DNA of 64,000 nucleotides from positions 744,001 through 808,000 of the forward strand of contig OZ245789.1 in NCBI GenBank assembly GCA_965228045.1, given 5' to 3'. How positions within the stretch are numbered: position 1 is the first letter of the stretch; every line of letters begins with the position of its first letter. The position numbers and the translations under genes are program-made. Below are positions 16,430-25,594 of this stretch, one piece after another. This stretch comes from JANQEU01 sp965228045 (GTDB taxonomy: Bacteria > Bacteroidota > Bacteroidia > Cytophagales > Cyclobacteriaceae). Under the pieces are notes generated by a model, which did not search any database, had not been told where the DNA came from, and saw nothing but the letters and a program-made list of their open reading frames with translations.

Positions 16430-17032
16430 ATGGGCGATGAAAGTACGGAATTGAAGATCAGGCAGGCTGCCAGAGATGTTTTCATTCAGAAAGGCATGAC
16501 GGGAGCAAGGATGCAGGAGATCGCGGATAAAGCGGGAATAAACAAAGCCCTTCTTCATTACTACTATCGCAATAAAGAACTGCTTTTCAAAGCAGTATTT
16601 CGGGATGTCCTACGAGAGATGTTTCCGAGGTTCTTTGCTATTTTCCAGGAGGACATTCCTTTGGAGGTGAAACTTTACCAACTGGCGGATCAGTACGTTA
16701 ACTTCTTGTCCAGGAATCCTTCAGTTCCTGTTTTTATGATAAATGAGCTACATAGAGATGCAGAAAATCTCTTTGAGAAGCTTGAGATATCCAGTATTCT
16801 CGATCTTTCAATAATTCAAAAACAACTTGACGAAGAATTCAAAAAAGGTAACATCAAAAAAATAAGCGTCACGCAATTTATGATCAACGTGGCATCACTA
16901 TTGGTATTTCCGTTTATGGCCGCACCACTCGTTAAGGAAATCGGAAAGATGGATCAAAGAAAATTCAGTGAGTTCCTTGAATTGAGAAAGAAAGAGGTAC
17001 CGAGATTCATTATGGATGCTTTAAGACCTTAA
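16430..17032 (+). CDS. TetR-family regulator of the exporter operon
   Basis: The 200-residue protein has an N-terminal TetR helix-turn-helix: 'IRQAARDVFIQKGMTGARMQEIADKAGINKALLHYYYRNKELLFKAV', about residues 10-56. A helical ligand/dimer domain follows, with 'DQRKFSEFLELRKKEVPRF' near the end. It is the first gene of the operon with tolC, hlyD, two ATPases and two permeases, as CecR regulates the related ybhGFSR system in E. coli. It therefore probably represses its own operon until an inducer binds. The next Met is at residue 23, inside the helix-turn-helix, so the ATG at 16430 is the start. Confidence 0.93.
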   Translation: MGDESTELKIRQAARDVFIQKGMTGARMQEIADKAGINKALLHYYYRNKELLFKAVFRDVLREMFPRFFAIFQEDIPLEVKLYQLADQYVNFLSRNPSVPVFMINELHRDAENLFEKLEISSILDLSIIQKQLDEEFKKGNIKKISVTQFMINVASLLVFPFMAAPLVKEIGKMDQRKFSEFLELRKKEVPRFIMDALRP

Positions 17033-17043
17033 ATTTTTTTGCC

Positions 17044-18306
17044 ATGAGATTAACCAAAAGGTTTAACTGTTTATTTAATTTGTTCTTTATGTTGACTGCG
17101 TCCCAGATCGATGGACAGACTCTCACATTAGAAGAGTGCTATTCAAAGGCGGAGCAGCTTAGTCCAAAGAAAAGGAATGAACAATTTCTTACGACAATAG
17201 GCCATCTTCAGGACAAAAACAGATCTACGGACAATCTTCCGGTCATCATGATTGAGGGTACTGCAAGCTATCAATCGGAGGTGGTGACCTTACCCTTTAG
17301 TCCGCCGGGAACAGAAATCCCTGCAATCCCAAAAGATCAATACAATGTATCGTTAAACATTACCCAAAAATTATATGATGGTGGAGTTTCAAGAAGTCGG
17401 TCCATTGTAGAACAAGCTCAGATTTCTACTGAAAGGTCTCAGATAGAAGTTTCACTTTATGGCATACGTCAGATAATTAATGAATTATTCTTTGGTATTA
17501 CCCTTTTGGAGAAAAATCTTGGGGTATTGCAATTGGCAAAATCGGAATTAGAAAACCAACTGAGTCGGGCCAGATCCGGATACGAAAACGGTGTAGTGCT
17601 AGAAAGTGAACTCCTGGTCCTTAGAAAAGAGATACTAAAGACAGATCAGCTCATCTCGGACATAAATCTTAGAATGACTTCCACGGAAAGAATTTTAACA
17701 GACTGGGTCGGAGAGTTCGATAGTCTGGTTTACAATGATGCTTCGATCGAGATGGATATAAAAATTGAGAGGCCGGAGCTGAGTCTCTTTCAGGAGCAGA
17801 AGAACTTAAACCTCGCCAGGAAGGAAATGATTGAGGCAGCCAACCAGCCAAAATTGAGCGCTTTTGGAAGAACTGGAATGGGTCAACCCAATCCACTTAA
17901 TTTCTTTGAGACTTCGTTTGAGCCCTACTTCATTGTCGGGGCGAAACTCAGCTGGAACATTTGGAATTGGGGGAATTCCAAACGGGATATGGAAATCCAG
18001 GAAACCCGGGCCATTATGATCGACATGAACCTTGAGTCTTTTCTTCAGCAGACAGAGAATGAAATAACAAGGAAACAAGCGGAAATTGAGCAATATGAAA
18101 ACCTTGTGGAAACGGATGAAGATTTATTGGCGATGCAAAGGGTGATCGCAAATGATGCTCAAAGAAAATTTGATCTCGGCACCATTTCGGCAACTGAGTT
18201 GGTGTCCATTCAAAATGAATTGAAGCAACTGGAATTAAACCAAAATCTCCACCAGGTCCAACTGGTGAAAGCTAAAAATGAATTGAAAATCTTAATAGGT
18301 AAGTAG
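17044..18306 (+). CDS. TolC-family outer-membrane efflux channel
   Basis: The 420-residue protein has a short signal peptide (about 1-24, ending near 'IDGQT'), the opening 'LTLEECYSKAEQLSPKKRNEQF', and two long heptad-rich helical halves typical of TolC. Repeat points such as 'GYENGVVLESELL' and 'KFDLGTISATELVSIQNEL' mark the coiled coils. It is the outer-membrane exit duct of a tripartite pump. It lies 11 bases after tetR and 4 before the HlyD adaptor. A TetR-operator-like sequence overlaps its first codons (17060-17079). Confidence 0.92.
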   Translation: MRLTKRFNCLFNLFFMLTASQIDGQTLTLEECYSKAEQLSPKKRNEQFLTTIGHLQDKNRSTDNLPVIMIEGTASYQSEVVTLPFSPPGTEIPAIPKDQYNVSLNITQKLYDGGVSRSRSIVEQAQISTERSQIEVSLYGIRQIINELFFGITLLEKNLGVLQLAKSELENQLSRARSGYENGVVLESELLVLRKEILKTDQLISDINLRMTSTERILTDWVGEFDSLVYNDASIEMDIKIERPELSLFQEQKNLNLARKEMIEAANQPKLSAFGRTGMGQPNPLNFFETSFEPYFIVGAKLSWNIWNWGNSKRDMEIQETRAIMIDMNLESFLQQTENEITRKQAEIEQYENLVETDEDLLAMQRVIANDAQRKFDLGTISATELVSIQNELKQLELNQNLHQVQLVKAKNELKILIGK

Positions 18307-18310
18307 AAAT

Positions 18311-19201
18311 ATGAAGAAGCTATTTTATTTGATCATAATCCTCTTCGGATGCAGTACTCAGTCGGATCAGTCTGACGCTTATGGAAACTTCGAATCGGAG
18401 GAAATATTTGTCTCGGCAGAGACCAATGGCAAGCTTACGGAACTCAGTGTAAGAGAAGGTGAGAAAGTCACTCAGGGGCAGGTACTTGCCGTACTTGATA
18501 CCATGCAATTTTACCTGCAAAAGGGTCAATTGGAATCTACGATGGCGGGATTATACAGCAGGTTACAGGATGTACCTGTACAGTTGGCGTCATTGAGGGA
18601 GCAGGAAAATGTATTGGAAAGAGAGCAAAAAAGAGTCAGATCTCTTTTGGAAGATGGTGCGGCTACGTCAAAACAACTCGACGACATCACTGGGGAAATC
18701 ACTGTCCTCCGTAAGAAAAGGATTGCTTTGGAGAGTCAGCTTTCCACGGCCAATCAGTCAATCCTGTCAGAGATTGAACCGCTGAAATGGAAAGTGAAGC
18801 AACTTGAGGATATGATAATGCGGTGTGTGATCAAAGCACCTGCCAATGGGACCATTCTAGAAAAATACCGAAGTCAGGGTGAGGTGACTGCCCCCGGACA
18901 GCCCCTTTTCAAATTAGCCGGACTTGATGAATTGACCTTACGTGTTTATGTGTCGGGATCACAGTTACCAGGTATTAAATTAAACGATCAGGTGATCGTC
19001 AAAGTAGACGGGATAGATGGTGAACTGGTAGAGCTTCCCGGGACCATTCAGTGGATTTCTGATAGGTCGGAATTTACACCCAAAACGATTCAGACGCGTT
19101 CTGAGCGCGTCAACCTGGTTTATGCAATGGAAGTAAGGACCAGGAATGATGGTAAGCTCAAAATAGGTATGCCTGGAGAAGTAGTTTTTGACGTCAATTG
19201 A
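18311..19201 (+). CDS. HlyD/RND-type periplasmic adaptor, predicted lipoprotein
   Basis: The 296-residue adaptor has a lipoprotein signal ('LIIILFGCSTQ', lipidated Cys14). A biotinyl-lipoyl-like half ('SAETNGKLTELSVREGEKVTQGQVLAVLD') is followed by a coiled-coil hairpin and the returning lipoyl half ('VIKAPANGTILEKYRSQGEVTAPGQPLF'). A beta-barrel domain ends it. This is the YbhG/MacA-like layout that links an inner-membrane ABC transporter with TolC. It ends one base before the start of the first ATPase gene. Confidence 0.93.
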   Translation: MKKLFYLIIILFGCSTQSDQSDAYGNFESEEIFVSAETNGKLTELSVREGEKVTQGQVLAVLDTMQFYLQKGQLESTMAGLYSRLQDVPVQLASLREQENVLEREQKRVRSLLEDGAATSKQLDDITGEITVLRKKRIALESQLSTANQSILSEIEPLKWKVKQLEDMIMRCVIKAPANGTILEKYRSQGEVTAPGQPLFKLAGLDELTLRVYVSGSQLPGIKLNDQVIVKVDGIDGELVELPGTIQWISDRSEFTPKTIQTRSERVNLVYAMEVRTRNDGKLKIGMPGEVVFDVN

Positions 19202-19202
19202 G

Positions 19203-20111
19203 ATGGAAGTTGTTAAAATAAACGTCTTAGAAAAGTCATTTGGGCAGGTAAAGGCACTGGACGCTCTGGACCTGAATGTTGATGAGGGTAAGATTTTTGG
19301 GTTGATAGGGCCGGATGGTGCAGGTAAGACAACACTGATTCGGATTTTGTGTTCATTACTATATCCGGATAGCGGTCAGACAGAAGTGTTGGGTTTGGAC
19401 CCGATCAGGGATTACAAAAAGCTGAGGCATCGGGTAGGATATATGCCAGGTCGATTTTCACTGTATCATGACCTGACGGTAGAGGAAAATTTAAGTCTCT
19501 TCGCCAACATTTTTGGGACAACCATAAAAGAGAATTATCACCTGATTCGGGATATCTATGTTCAAATAGAACCCTTCAAAAATCGCAAAGCAGGGGCTCT
19601 ATCCGGAGGCATGAAACAAAAGTTGGCGCTGTGCTGTGCCATGATCCATAAGCCTGATATCCTTTTTCTCGATGAGCCAACGACGGGAGTTGACCCAGTG
19701 TCAAGAAAGGAGTTTTGGGATATGCTGAATAAACTCAATAAGGAAGGATTGCCAATATTAGTGTCAACGCCTTACATGGATGAAGCTGTTCGATGTGACG
19801 AAGTGGCATTGATGCAAAATGGGAAGATACTGGCAATTGATTCTCCCGAAAAAATTAATGACAATTTCGGTCTGAACCTCTTTGCCATCAAAAGCCGGGA
19901 GAAATATTCGGTATTGAAATTTCTCAGGTCCCTTGAAGACACCCACAGCGTCTATTCTTTTGGGGATGAGCTGCATTTTGCTCCAGCTAAAAAGAATCAG
20001 GACGGATTACTAATCCAAAAAACTTTGGAGGAAGCCGGTTTTGGTGATTGTACGATACAAAAAATTGAGCCGGGTATCGAAGACACGTTTATGGAACTGA
20101 TGGCAAAATGA
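19203..20111 (+). CDS. ABC ATPase A of the exporter (YbhF N-half-like, degenerate Q- and H-loops)
   Basis: The 302-residue ATPase has Walker A 'GPDGAGKTT' (36-44), signature 'LSGGMKQK' (133-140) and Walker B 'ILFLDEPTTG' (catalytic Glu158). The Q-loop reads 'YMPGRFSLY' (Gly83 in place of Gln) and the switch histidine is Pro190 in 'VSTPYMDEA'. So its own composite site should hydrolyse ATP poorly, but it offers a good signature to its partner. The order resembles the N-terminal half of E. coli YbhF. I start at the ATG at 19203, one base after the hlyD stop. The last four bases overlap the next gene. Confidence 0.92.
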   Translation: MEVVKINVLEKSFGQVKALDALDLNVDEGKIFGLIGPDGAGKTTLIRILCSLLYPDSGQTEVLGLDPIRDYKKLRHRVGYMPGRFSLYHDLTVEENLSLFANIFGTTIKENYHLIRDIYVQIEPFKNRKAGALSGGMKQKLALCCAMIHKPDILFLDEPTTGVDPVSRKEFWDMLNKLNKEGLPILVSTPYMDEAVRCDEVALMQNGKILAIDSPEKINDNFGLNLFAIKSREKYSVLKFLRSLEDTHSVYSFGDELHFAPAKKNQDGLLIQKTLEEAGFGDCTIQKIEPGIEDTFMELMAK

Positions 20112-20851
20112 CTGGAGAGAACATCATCGAGGTAGAAAAAATGGTGAAAGCATACGGAGATTTCCATGCCGTCGATGGGATTTCATTTAATGTGAAAAAG
20201 GGTGAGATCTTTGGATTTCTGGGAGCGAATGGAGCGGGTAAAACCACGGCCATCAAAATTCTGATCGGTATTTCCAAACCGACATCAGGTAAGATCAACG
20301 TGGCTGGTTTTGATCTTAATACAGATCAGGAAAAAGTAAAACGTCGGATTGGTTATATGAGTCAGAAATTTTCGCTCTATAATGATCTTTCGATCGTTGA
20401 AAATATCCGCCTGTTTGCAGGGATATACGGCTTATCAGACGAGGAAATAGCACAAAAAACCAGGGTTGTCCTGGAAAACCTGGGATTAGAGACACAAGCT
20501 AAAAGTTTGATCTCTTCTCTCCCGCTTGGATGGAAGCAGAAATTGGCATTCTCGGTGTCCATGATCCATGATCCGGATATCGTGTTTTTGGATGAACCTA
20601 CAGGAGGTGTGGATCCCATCACCAGAAGGCAATTCTGGGATTTGATCTATCAGGCTTCGGAGGGTGGTACTACAATTTTTGTGACTACACACTATATGGA
20701 TGAGGCGGAATATTGTGATAGGATCTCCATGATGGTATCGGGGAAAATAGCGGCAATGGGTAGTCCGGATGAGCTTAAATCAGGATTTAGGGCGGAAGAT
20801 ATGAATGAGGTTTTCGTCAAAATCGCCAGGGAAGGAGGTACATTGGCATGA
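20108..20851 (+). CDS. ABC ATPase B of the exporter (YbhF C-half-like, non-canonical signature)
   Basis: The 247-residue ATPase has Walker A 'GANGAGKTT' (39-47), Q-loop 'YMSQKFSLY' (Gln86), Walker B 'IVFLDEPTGG' (Glu163) and switch His195 in 'VTTHYMDEAEYCDR'. The signature is 'LPLGWKQK' (138-145) in place of LSGGQ. These features match the C-terminal half of YbhF. With ATPase A it would form a heterodimer with one canonical and one degenerate ATP site. It overlaps both neighbours by four bases (ATGA), so translation is coupled. Confidence 0.93.
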   Translation: MTGENIIEVEKMVKAYGDFHAVDGISFNVKKGEIFGFLGANGAGKTTAIKILIGISKPTSGKINVAGFDLNTDQEKVKRRIGYMSQKFSLYNDLSIVENIRLFAGIYGLSDEEIAQKTRVVLENLGLETQAKSLISSLPLGWKQKLAFSVSMIHDPDIVFLDEPTGGVDPITRRQFWDLIYQASEGGTTIFVTTHYMDEAEYCDRISMMVSGKIAAMGSPDELKSGFRAEDMNEVFVKIAREGGTLA

Positions 20852-21954
20852 AAAGGTTCCGTGCTTTTATCCGAAAGGAGGTCAAACACATTTTGCGTGA
20901 CAAGCGGACGTTGCTGATACTGATAGGTATGCCGGTTGTACAAATATTGCTTTTTGGGTATGCCATTACGACTGAGATCAAAGAGGCCCAAATATCAATT
21001 CTTGATCTTGCGAAAGATGAACACTCAGCTATTTTGATAGAAAAGATACTGGCCACATCCTATTTCAAGCTGTCGGAGGACCTGCAGTCCGAGTCTGAGA
21101 TCGAGGGAGTGTTCAAAGAAGGGAGCACAAAAGTCGTGGTCGTTTTTCAACCTGATTTCGGAAACAATCTTGAACGAAACGGCCAAGCAACCATTCAATT
21201 TATAGCAGATGCTACGGATCCAAATACGGCCAATACACTTGTAAACTACCTCCGCGGGATCACCGGCAGATACATTGAGGATATCAATAAGCCTAATTCC
21301 ATTCCTGTAATCATTGATCTCAAGACACGCATGCGATATAATCCGGAGTTGCAGGGAGTGTATTATTTCGTGCCTGGTCTGATCGCCATTCTGCTGATGT
21401 TGGTTTCTGCAATGATGACCAGTATCTCCATAGCCCGTGAAAAGGAATTGGGTACAATGGAGGTATTGCTTGTATCACCGATAGCACCAGTTCAAATAAT
21501 CCTTGCGAAGGTAGTACCGTATCTCATTCTCTCTTTTCTTGACGCCCTGGTGATCCTGGCGCTTGGCAAATTTGTTTTTGGGGTTCCAATAATTGGGAAT
21601 CTGGGACTTTTGTTAGCTGTCACTACCTTATTTATCATTCTGGCATTATCTCTCGGGATTTTGATATCTACCATTGCCGAAACTCAGCAGACCGCCTTGC
21701 TACTTTCCCTTATGGGGTTGATGCTGCCTACTATTTTGCTTTCAGGTTTCATTTTTCCCATCGAAAACATGCCTATGGTACTTCAGGTCATCAGCAATGT
21801 GGTTCCGGCTAAGTGGTTTGTGATAGTGGTAAAATCCATCATGCTAAAGGGATCAGGGATTGGATTGATTTGGAAAGAAGTGCTGATCATGCTGGGATTT
21901 GTTTTCTTCTTTATAGCCATTAGTACCAGAAAGTTTAAAGTCAGATTAGAATGA
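20848..21954 (+). CDS. ABC-2 type permease 1 (YbhS/YbhR-like)
   Basis: The 368-residue permease has an N-terminal cytoplasmic helix ('FIRKEVKHILRDKRTLLILIGMP'), a first membrane helix, and a periplasmic domain of about 140 residues. Five further helices lie in the C-terminal half, starting at 'FVPGLIAILLMLVSAMMTSISIAREKELG'. The block 'SIAREKELGTMEVLLVSPI' is the ABC-2 signature. It probably forms a heterodimer with the next gene's product. Both ends overlap the neighbours by four bases. Confidence 0.93.
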   Translation: MKRFRAFIRKEVKHILRDKRTLLILIGMPVVQILLFGYAITTEIKEAQISILDLAKDEHSAILIEKILATSYFKLSEDLQSESEIEGVFKEGSTKVVVVFQPDFGNNLERNGQATIQFIADATDPNTANTLVNYLRGITGRYIEDINKPNSIPVIIDLKTRMRYNPELQGVYYFVPGLIAILLMLVSAMMTSISIAREKELGTMEVLLVSPIAPVQIILAKVVPYLILSFLDALVILALGKFVFGVPIIGNLGLLLAVTTLFIILALSLGILISTIAETQQTALLLSLMGLMLPTILLSGFIFPIENMPMVLQVISNVVPAKWFVIVVKSIMLKGSGIGLIWKEVLIMLGFVFFFIAISTRKFKVRLE

Positions 21955-23075
21955 GAACGATACGGTTTTTGGTTCAGAAGGAGTTTCTCCAGATCTTTAG
22001 AAATAAGGGTATTTTACCTGTAATACTGGTGGTGCCAGTGGTTCAGCTTCTGATCCTTTCATATGCAGCTGACTTTGAGGTGAAGAATCTCAAGGTGTTT
22101 TGGGTTGATCAGGATCATTCGGAAATTTCACGGTCACTTCGTCAAAAAATATCCTCTTCCCGATACTTCACCATAACAGAATTTTCACAAGGTGTTGGAC
22201 AAGGAGATGTTGCACTGGATCAGGGAACGGTCGATCTGGTTTTGACTATTCCTCCTCATTTTGAGCAAGAAATCATCAAAACCAGATCTTCTGATGCACA
22301 GTTGATCATGAATGCGATTGATGGAACGAAAGCAGGACTTGGTTCATATTATCTTTCTCAGATTATAAACCAATTCAATGTGGAATTGGCTCCGGAAATA
22401 GGAATGCGATTGGGATCTGACGGTGTTCAAATTAAACGAATAGATACTGAGTATTCATTTTGGTTTAACCCGGTCCTCAATTACAAAACTTTCATGGTGC
22501 CGGGGATTTTAGTTTTGCTTGTCACAATGATCGGAGTTTTCATTTCTTCGATGAACATAGTACGTGAAAAAGAACTGGGTACCATCGAGCAGCTCAATGT
22601 CACACCTATAAAAAAGCATCAGTTCATTCTGGGAAAACTTATACCACTCTGGATCCTTGGGTTGGTGGAATTCACAATTGGACTGTTGGTGGCGAAGTTC
22701 GTTTTCAACGTTCCGATGCTGGGAAGCTTGCCATTGCTTTACCTTTTTACAGGAGTCTACCTGGTGATGGTGTTGGGATTGGGCATGTTCATTTCCACTT
22801 TGACAGACACCCAGCAGCAGGCTATGTTTATTAGCTGGTTCTTCCTGGTAATTTTCATTCTTATGAGTGGTGTTTTTACTCCTATTGAGAATATGCCAGG
22901 CTGGGCGCAAAAGATCACTCTTTTCAATCCTGTCCGCTATTTCATTGAAGTGGTCCGAATGGTGATGCTAAAGGGTGCTGCGGTAGATCAGATCTCTACA
23001 CAGTTTCTGGTAGTAGGGGTCTATGCCCTGGTGATCAATGCTCTTGCCGTCTGGCGATATAAGAAAGTAGCATAA
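21951..23075 (+). CDS. ABC-2 type permease 2 (YbhR/YbhS-like)
   Basis: The 374-residue permease shares the plan of the previous one: 'FLVQKEFLQIFRNKGILPVIL' start, large periplasmic loop, then 'MNIVREKELGTIEQLNVTPI' and five C-terminal helices. It is the last gene of the six-gene transport block. Substrates of related E. coli YbhFSR include some antibiotics and Na+/Li+ in reports, but nothing here fixes the substrate. Confidence 0.93.
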   Translation: MRTIRFLVQKEFLQIFRNKGILPVILVVPVVQLLILSYAADFEVKNLKVFWVDQDHSEISRSLRQKISSSRYFTITEFSQGVGQGDVALDQGTVDLVLTIPPHFEQEIIKTRSSDAQLIMNAIDGTKAGLGSYYLSQIINQFNVELAPEIGMRLGSDGVQIKRIDTEYSFWFNPVLNYKTFMVPGILVLLVTMIGVFISSMNIVREKELGTIEQLNVTPIKKHQFILGKLIPLWILGLVEFTIGLLVAKFVFNVPMLGSLPLLYLFTGVYLVMVLGLGMFISTLTDTQQQAMFISWFFLVIFILMSGVFTPIENMPGWAQKITLFNPVRYFIEVVRMVMLKGAAVDQISTQFLVVGVYALVINALAVWRYKKVA

Positions 23076-23103
23076 AAAACCCCGATCCATTTCGGACCGG
23101 GGC
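23074..23103 (-). terminator. Hairpin terminator between the convergent exporter and PspC genes
   Basis: CCCCGATCC (23080-23088) pairs with GGACCGGGG (23094-23102), one mismatch. On the minus strand it is followed by six T's, so it best ends the PspC transcript. On the plus strand it lies right after the last permease stop but lacks a T-tract. Confidence 0.75.
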
Positions 23104-23155
23104 CATCGCGTATGATTCCGGTATTCCGGAGATCAACTAAGAGAAAATTAGTCCT

Positions 23156-25594
23156 TTAATCCCTCGAGACAGAGCTGAGTCCATCCGAGTTTATGTCAAC
23201 GTTCTGAGTGCCGCGGTACTTTACGGAACTAACGCCGGAGGCATCTATTTCAATCTCCCTGCGTCCGTATACTTCTGCTTTTGAAGCTCCGATCGCAGTC
23301 ACCTCAACATAGTCGCATCGGAATGATGATGCGTCTAGTCTGGAGGCACCTACGACCCTGGCGTTCATAGTTTCCGCTTCTCCGGTAATATCCACCCTGG
23401 ATGCCCCGGTAAGGTTTAATTCCAGGAATTTCGGCCTGATATTAATGTCAAGCTCGGATGCTCCTGTCAGGGAAATCTCCATATCATCATTGTCAAAGCC
23501 GGAAACGCGTCCGTCACATCCGCCTATCAGCTCAATTTCCTCCAGGTAAGGAGCAGAGATGTACACATACAGGTCCAGGTCCCGGTCTCCGTTGCTGTCC
23601 CACCAGTTCCAGTTGTCACGATACTTGATTTCGAGCTTATCACCATATTGAACCAGGTTTGCGTCATCTGCATCATCGCCTCGAACCTCTACGGTGTATT
23701 CATCCCGTTTCTCAATTCTAACCCGATATGAAGAGGCAATTTTCACACTGGTAAAATCACTGAATTCATATGGTATTCCCTCATTATCACGTGAGCGCGA
23801 ACCATCGTAATACCTGGAACCTCTGTCCTCTTGCTCTTCACAAGTCAGACATTTAATTCCACTTCTTTCGAAGACCCAGTCATTACCTTCGATCTGGTAA
23901 GATCTGTATCCATTCAGATGAAGGGTATTAGAGAGAATTTCTCTCATGTCGTAGTTCATTCTGAAGGTTTGCCCAAAAGGGATATAGAAAATGGCGTTCA
24001 CTTCCTGAAATCTGAACGGCGCTCCATCAAAATCAAGCTCAGAATCAAATATGAAATCATTTCCATCCTGAACCACATTGTAATCTACTGCCTGTGCATT
24101 TTGTGCGGCATCAGATCTGGAGGATCCCCTGGCCTCAAATCTAAGCGCCAGCTGATAAGTACTGTCGCTATGACCGCGGAGTTGAAGGTTGACACCGTCA
24201 TAATCCTCATAGCGGGAGCCTTCACTAAGTCGGAGAGTAGGAATCTCACCTGTATTTTCGAAAGTGATTTCCTCTCTGAAGTCATTTTCTGTTCTAAAGT
24301 CCTTGACTATTGCCGGAATCGTAAGGCTTGTCGCAATCAAACCGATGATCCATATTCCAAACAATGACCATCCTATATAACCATTGCCCACTCTTCTTTT
24401 GATCATGATCACCACGCCCAGCAGAACCAAAGCAAGCGCTGGAATGGAAAAGACTACAAAGAGGGAACTGGCTGCCACCCAATTGATGGTATTCATAAGA
24501 AGCTCGACCGGCATGTCATCAAGGTAGACGTAGTCTGTCCATACCCCACCAACCCCGATGAGTACAAAGAACATGATGACAAATCCTATGAGCATTGCAA
24601 AACCGACAATGGTAACCAGCGCACCAAAGAGTATTCGGAATGCCTCAACAAGAAATTTCAACAACGGACCAAGGATCTCCGCCAAACCATTAATTAATAG
24701 TGCGATTAGCCGGAAGGGAAACAGCAGTACTTTTACAAATACATTCTCTTCACCCTCTTCTACCTTGAGACTTTTTTTTATGTTGGTCTCGATGTTAGAG
24801 AGGGTAACTGGCTCCCCCTGCATTTGCATTTTTTCGGTTATTGTTTTGGCTTCCGGTGTGATGATCCAAAGGATAATATAGAGCAATAGACCTGCCCCTC
24901 CCAGAAAGATCGACAATACGAAAAGCAACCTGATCACAGTGGGATCTGTCCCAAAGTAGGAGGCAATTCCAGCCGAAACACCGCCAAGTACGCGATCTTC
25001 CGAGCTGCGGAAAAGTTTTTTGACACCTTTTACTTCGCCCAAATTCTCATTTGGAGGAAGTACGATCCATAAAATGATGTATGCCAGAAAAGTGGCACCA
25101 GCCAATCCCCAGAAAAGGATGTTAAAAAAGAGCGCCAGGAATAATAACCTCACCCAGATGGCATCGATACCAAAGTAGTGAGCCATCCCGGATGCCACTC
25201 CTCCAAAGACGCGATGAGTCGTATCCCGGTAAAGTCTCTTTGGTCCGGACTGGGCCTTTTCTCCTTCGGAGGATGTCTCCTGTTCCGGTTGCGGAGCTTC
25301 CTGATGGGTTTCACCGGGTTCCGTCTCAATCGCTGCCTCAAAATCGGAGGTAGTACCCATTATGGTAATCAGCTCTTCGATTTCTTCGGTGGTCACCACC
25401 TGCTTACCTTCACCAAGCTTGTTCAGCAGAATTTCAGCTATTCTGTTTTCAATGTCATCAATGATCTCCTTGCTATCCTCAAATGTGGAGAAATATTTAT
25501 TAATAGAATCGAGGTATCCTCTTAGCTTGTCATATCCATCTTCATCGATATGAAATATGATACCACCGATGTTGATACTTATATTCTTTTTCAT
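23156..25594 (-). CDS. Double-PspC membrane protein with C-terminal DUF2807 adhesin-head-like domain
   Basis: This 812-residue protein begins with a short cytoplasmic helical part. It is followed by two PspC domains ('KRLYRDTTHRVFGGVASGMA' near 119 and 'KKLFRSSEDRVLGGVSAGIA' near 187), each leading into membrane helices. Further membrane helices lie around 285-450. The last about 250 residues form a beta-rich DUF2807 domain with repeats of the type 'LTGASELDI', 'LTGASRVDI', 'VGASRLDA'. PspC proteins sense envelope stress. DUF2807 resembles surface beta-helix folds. The start overlaps the PadR stop by four bases, so PadR probably controls it. Confidence 0.9.
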   Translation of the reverse strand: MKKNISINIGGIIFHIDEDGYDKLRGYLDSINKYFSTFEDSKEIIDDIENRIAEILLNKLGEGKQVVTTEEIEELITIMGTTSDFEAAIETEPGETHQEAPQPEQETSSEGEKAQSGPKRLYRDTTHRVFGGVASGMAHYFGIDAIWVRLLFLALFFNILFWGLAGATFLAYIILWIVLPPNENLGEVKGVKKLFRSSEDRVLGGVSAGIASYFGTDPTVIRLLFVLSIFLGGAGLLLYIILWIITPEAKTITEKMQMQGEPVTLSNIETNIKKSLKVEEGEENVFVKVLLFPFRLIALLINGLAEILGPLLKFLVEAFRILFGALVTIVGFAMLIGFVIMFFVLIGVGGVWTDYVYLDDMPVELLMNTINWVAASSLFVVFSIPALALVLLGVVIMIKRRVGNGYIGWSLFGIWIIGLIATSLTIPAIVKDFRTENDFREEITFENTGEIPTLRLSEGSRYEDYDGVNLQLRGHSDSTYQLALRFEARGSSRSDAAQNAQAVDYNVVQDGNDFIFDSELDFDGAPFRFQEVNAIFYIPFGQTFRMNYDMREILSNTLHLNGYRSYQIEGNDWVFERSGIKCLTCEEQEDRGSRYYDGSRSRDNEGIPYEFSDFTSVKIASSYRVRIEKRDEYTVEVRGDDADDANLVQYGDKLEIKYRDNWNWWDSNGDRDLDLYVYISAPYLEEIELIGGCDGRVSGFDNDDMEISLTGASELDINIRPKFLELNLTGASRVDITGEAETMNARVVGASRLDASSFRCDYVEVTAIGASKAEVYGRREIEIDASGVSSVKYRGTQNVDINSDGLSSVSRD

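Noticed and set aside
23831..24367. 178-codon plus-strand frame inside the PspC/DUF2807 gene
   Set aside because: Antisense shadow of a clearly coding region.
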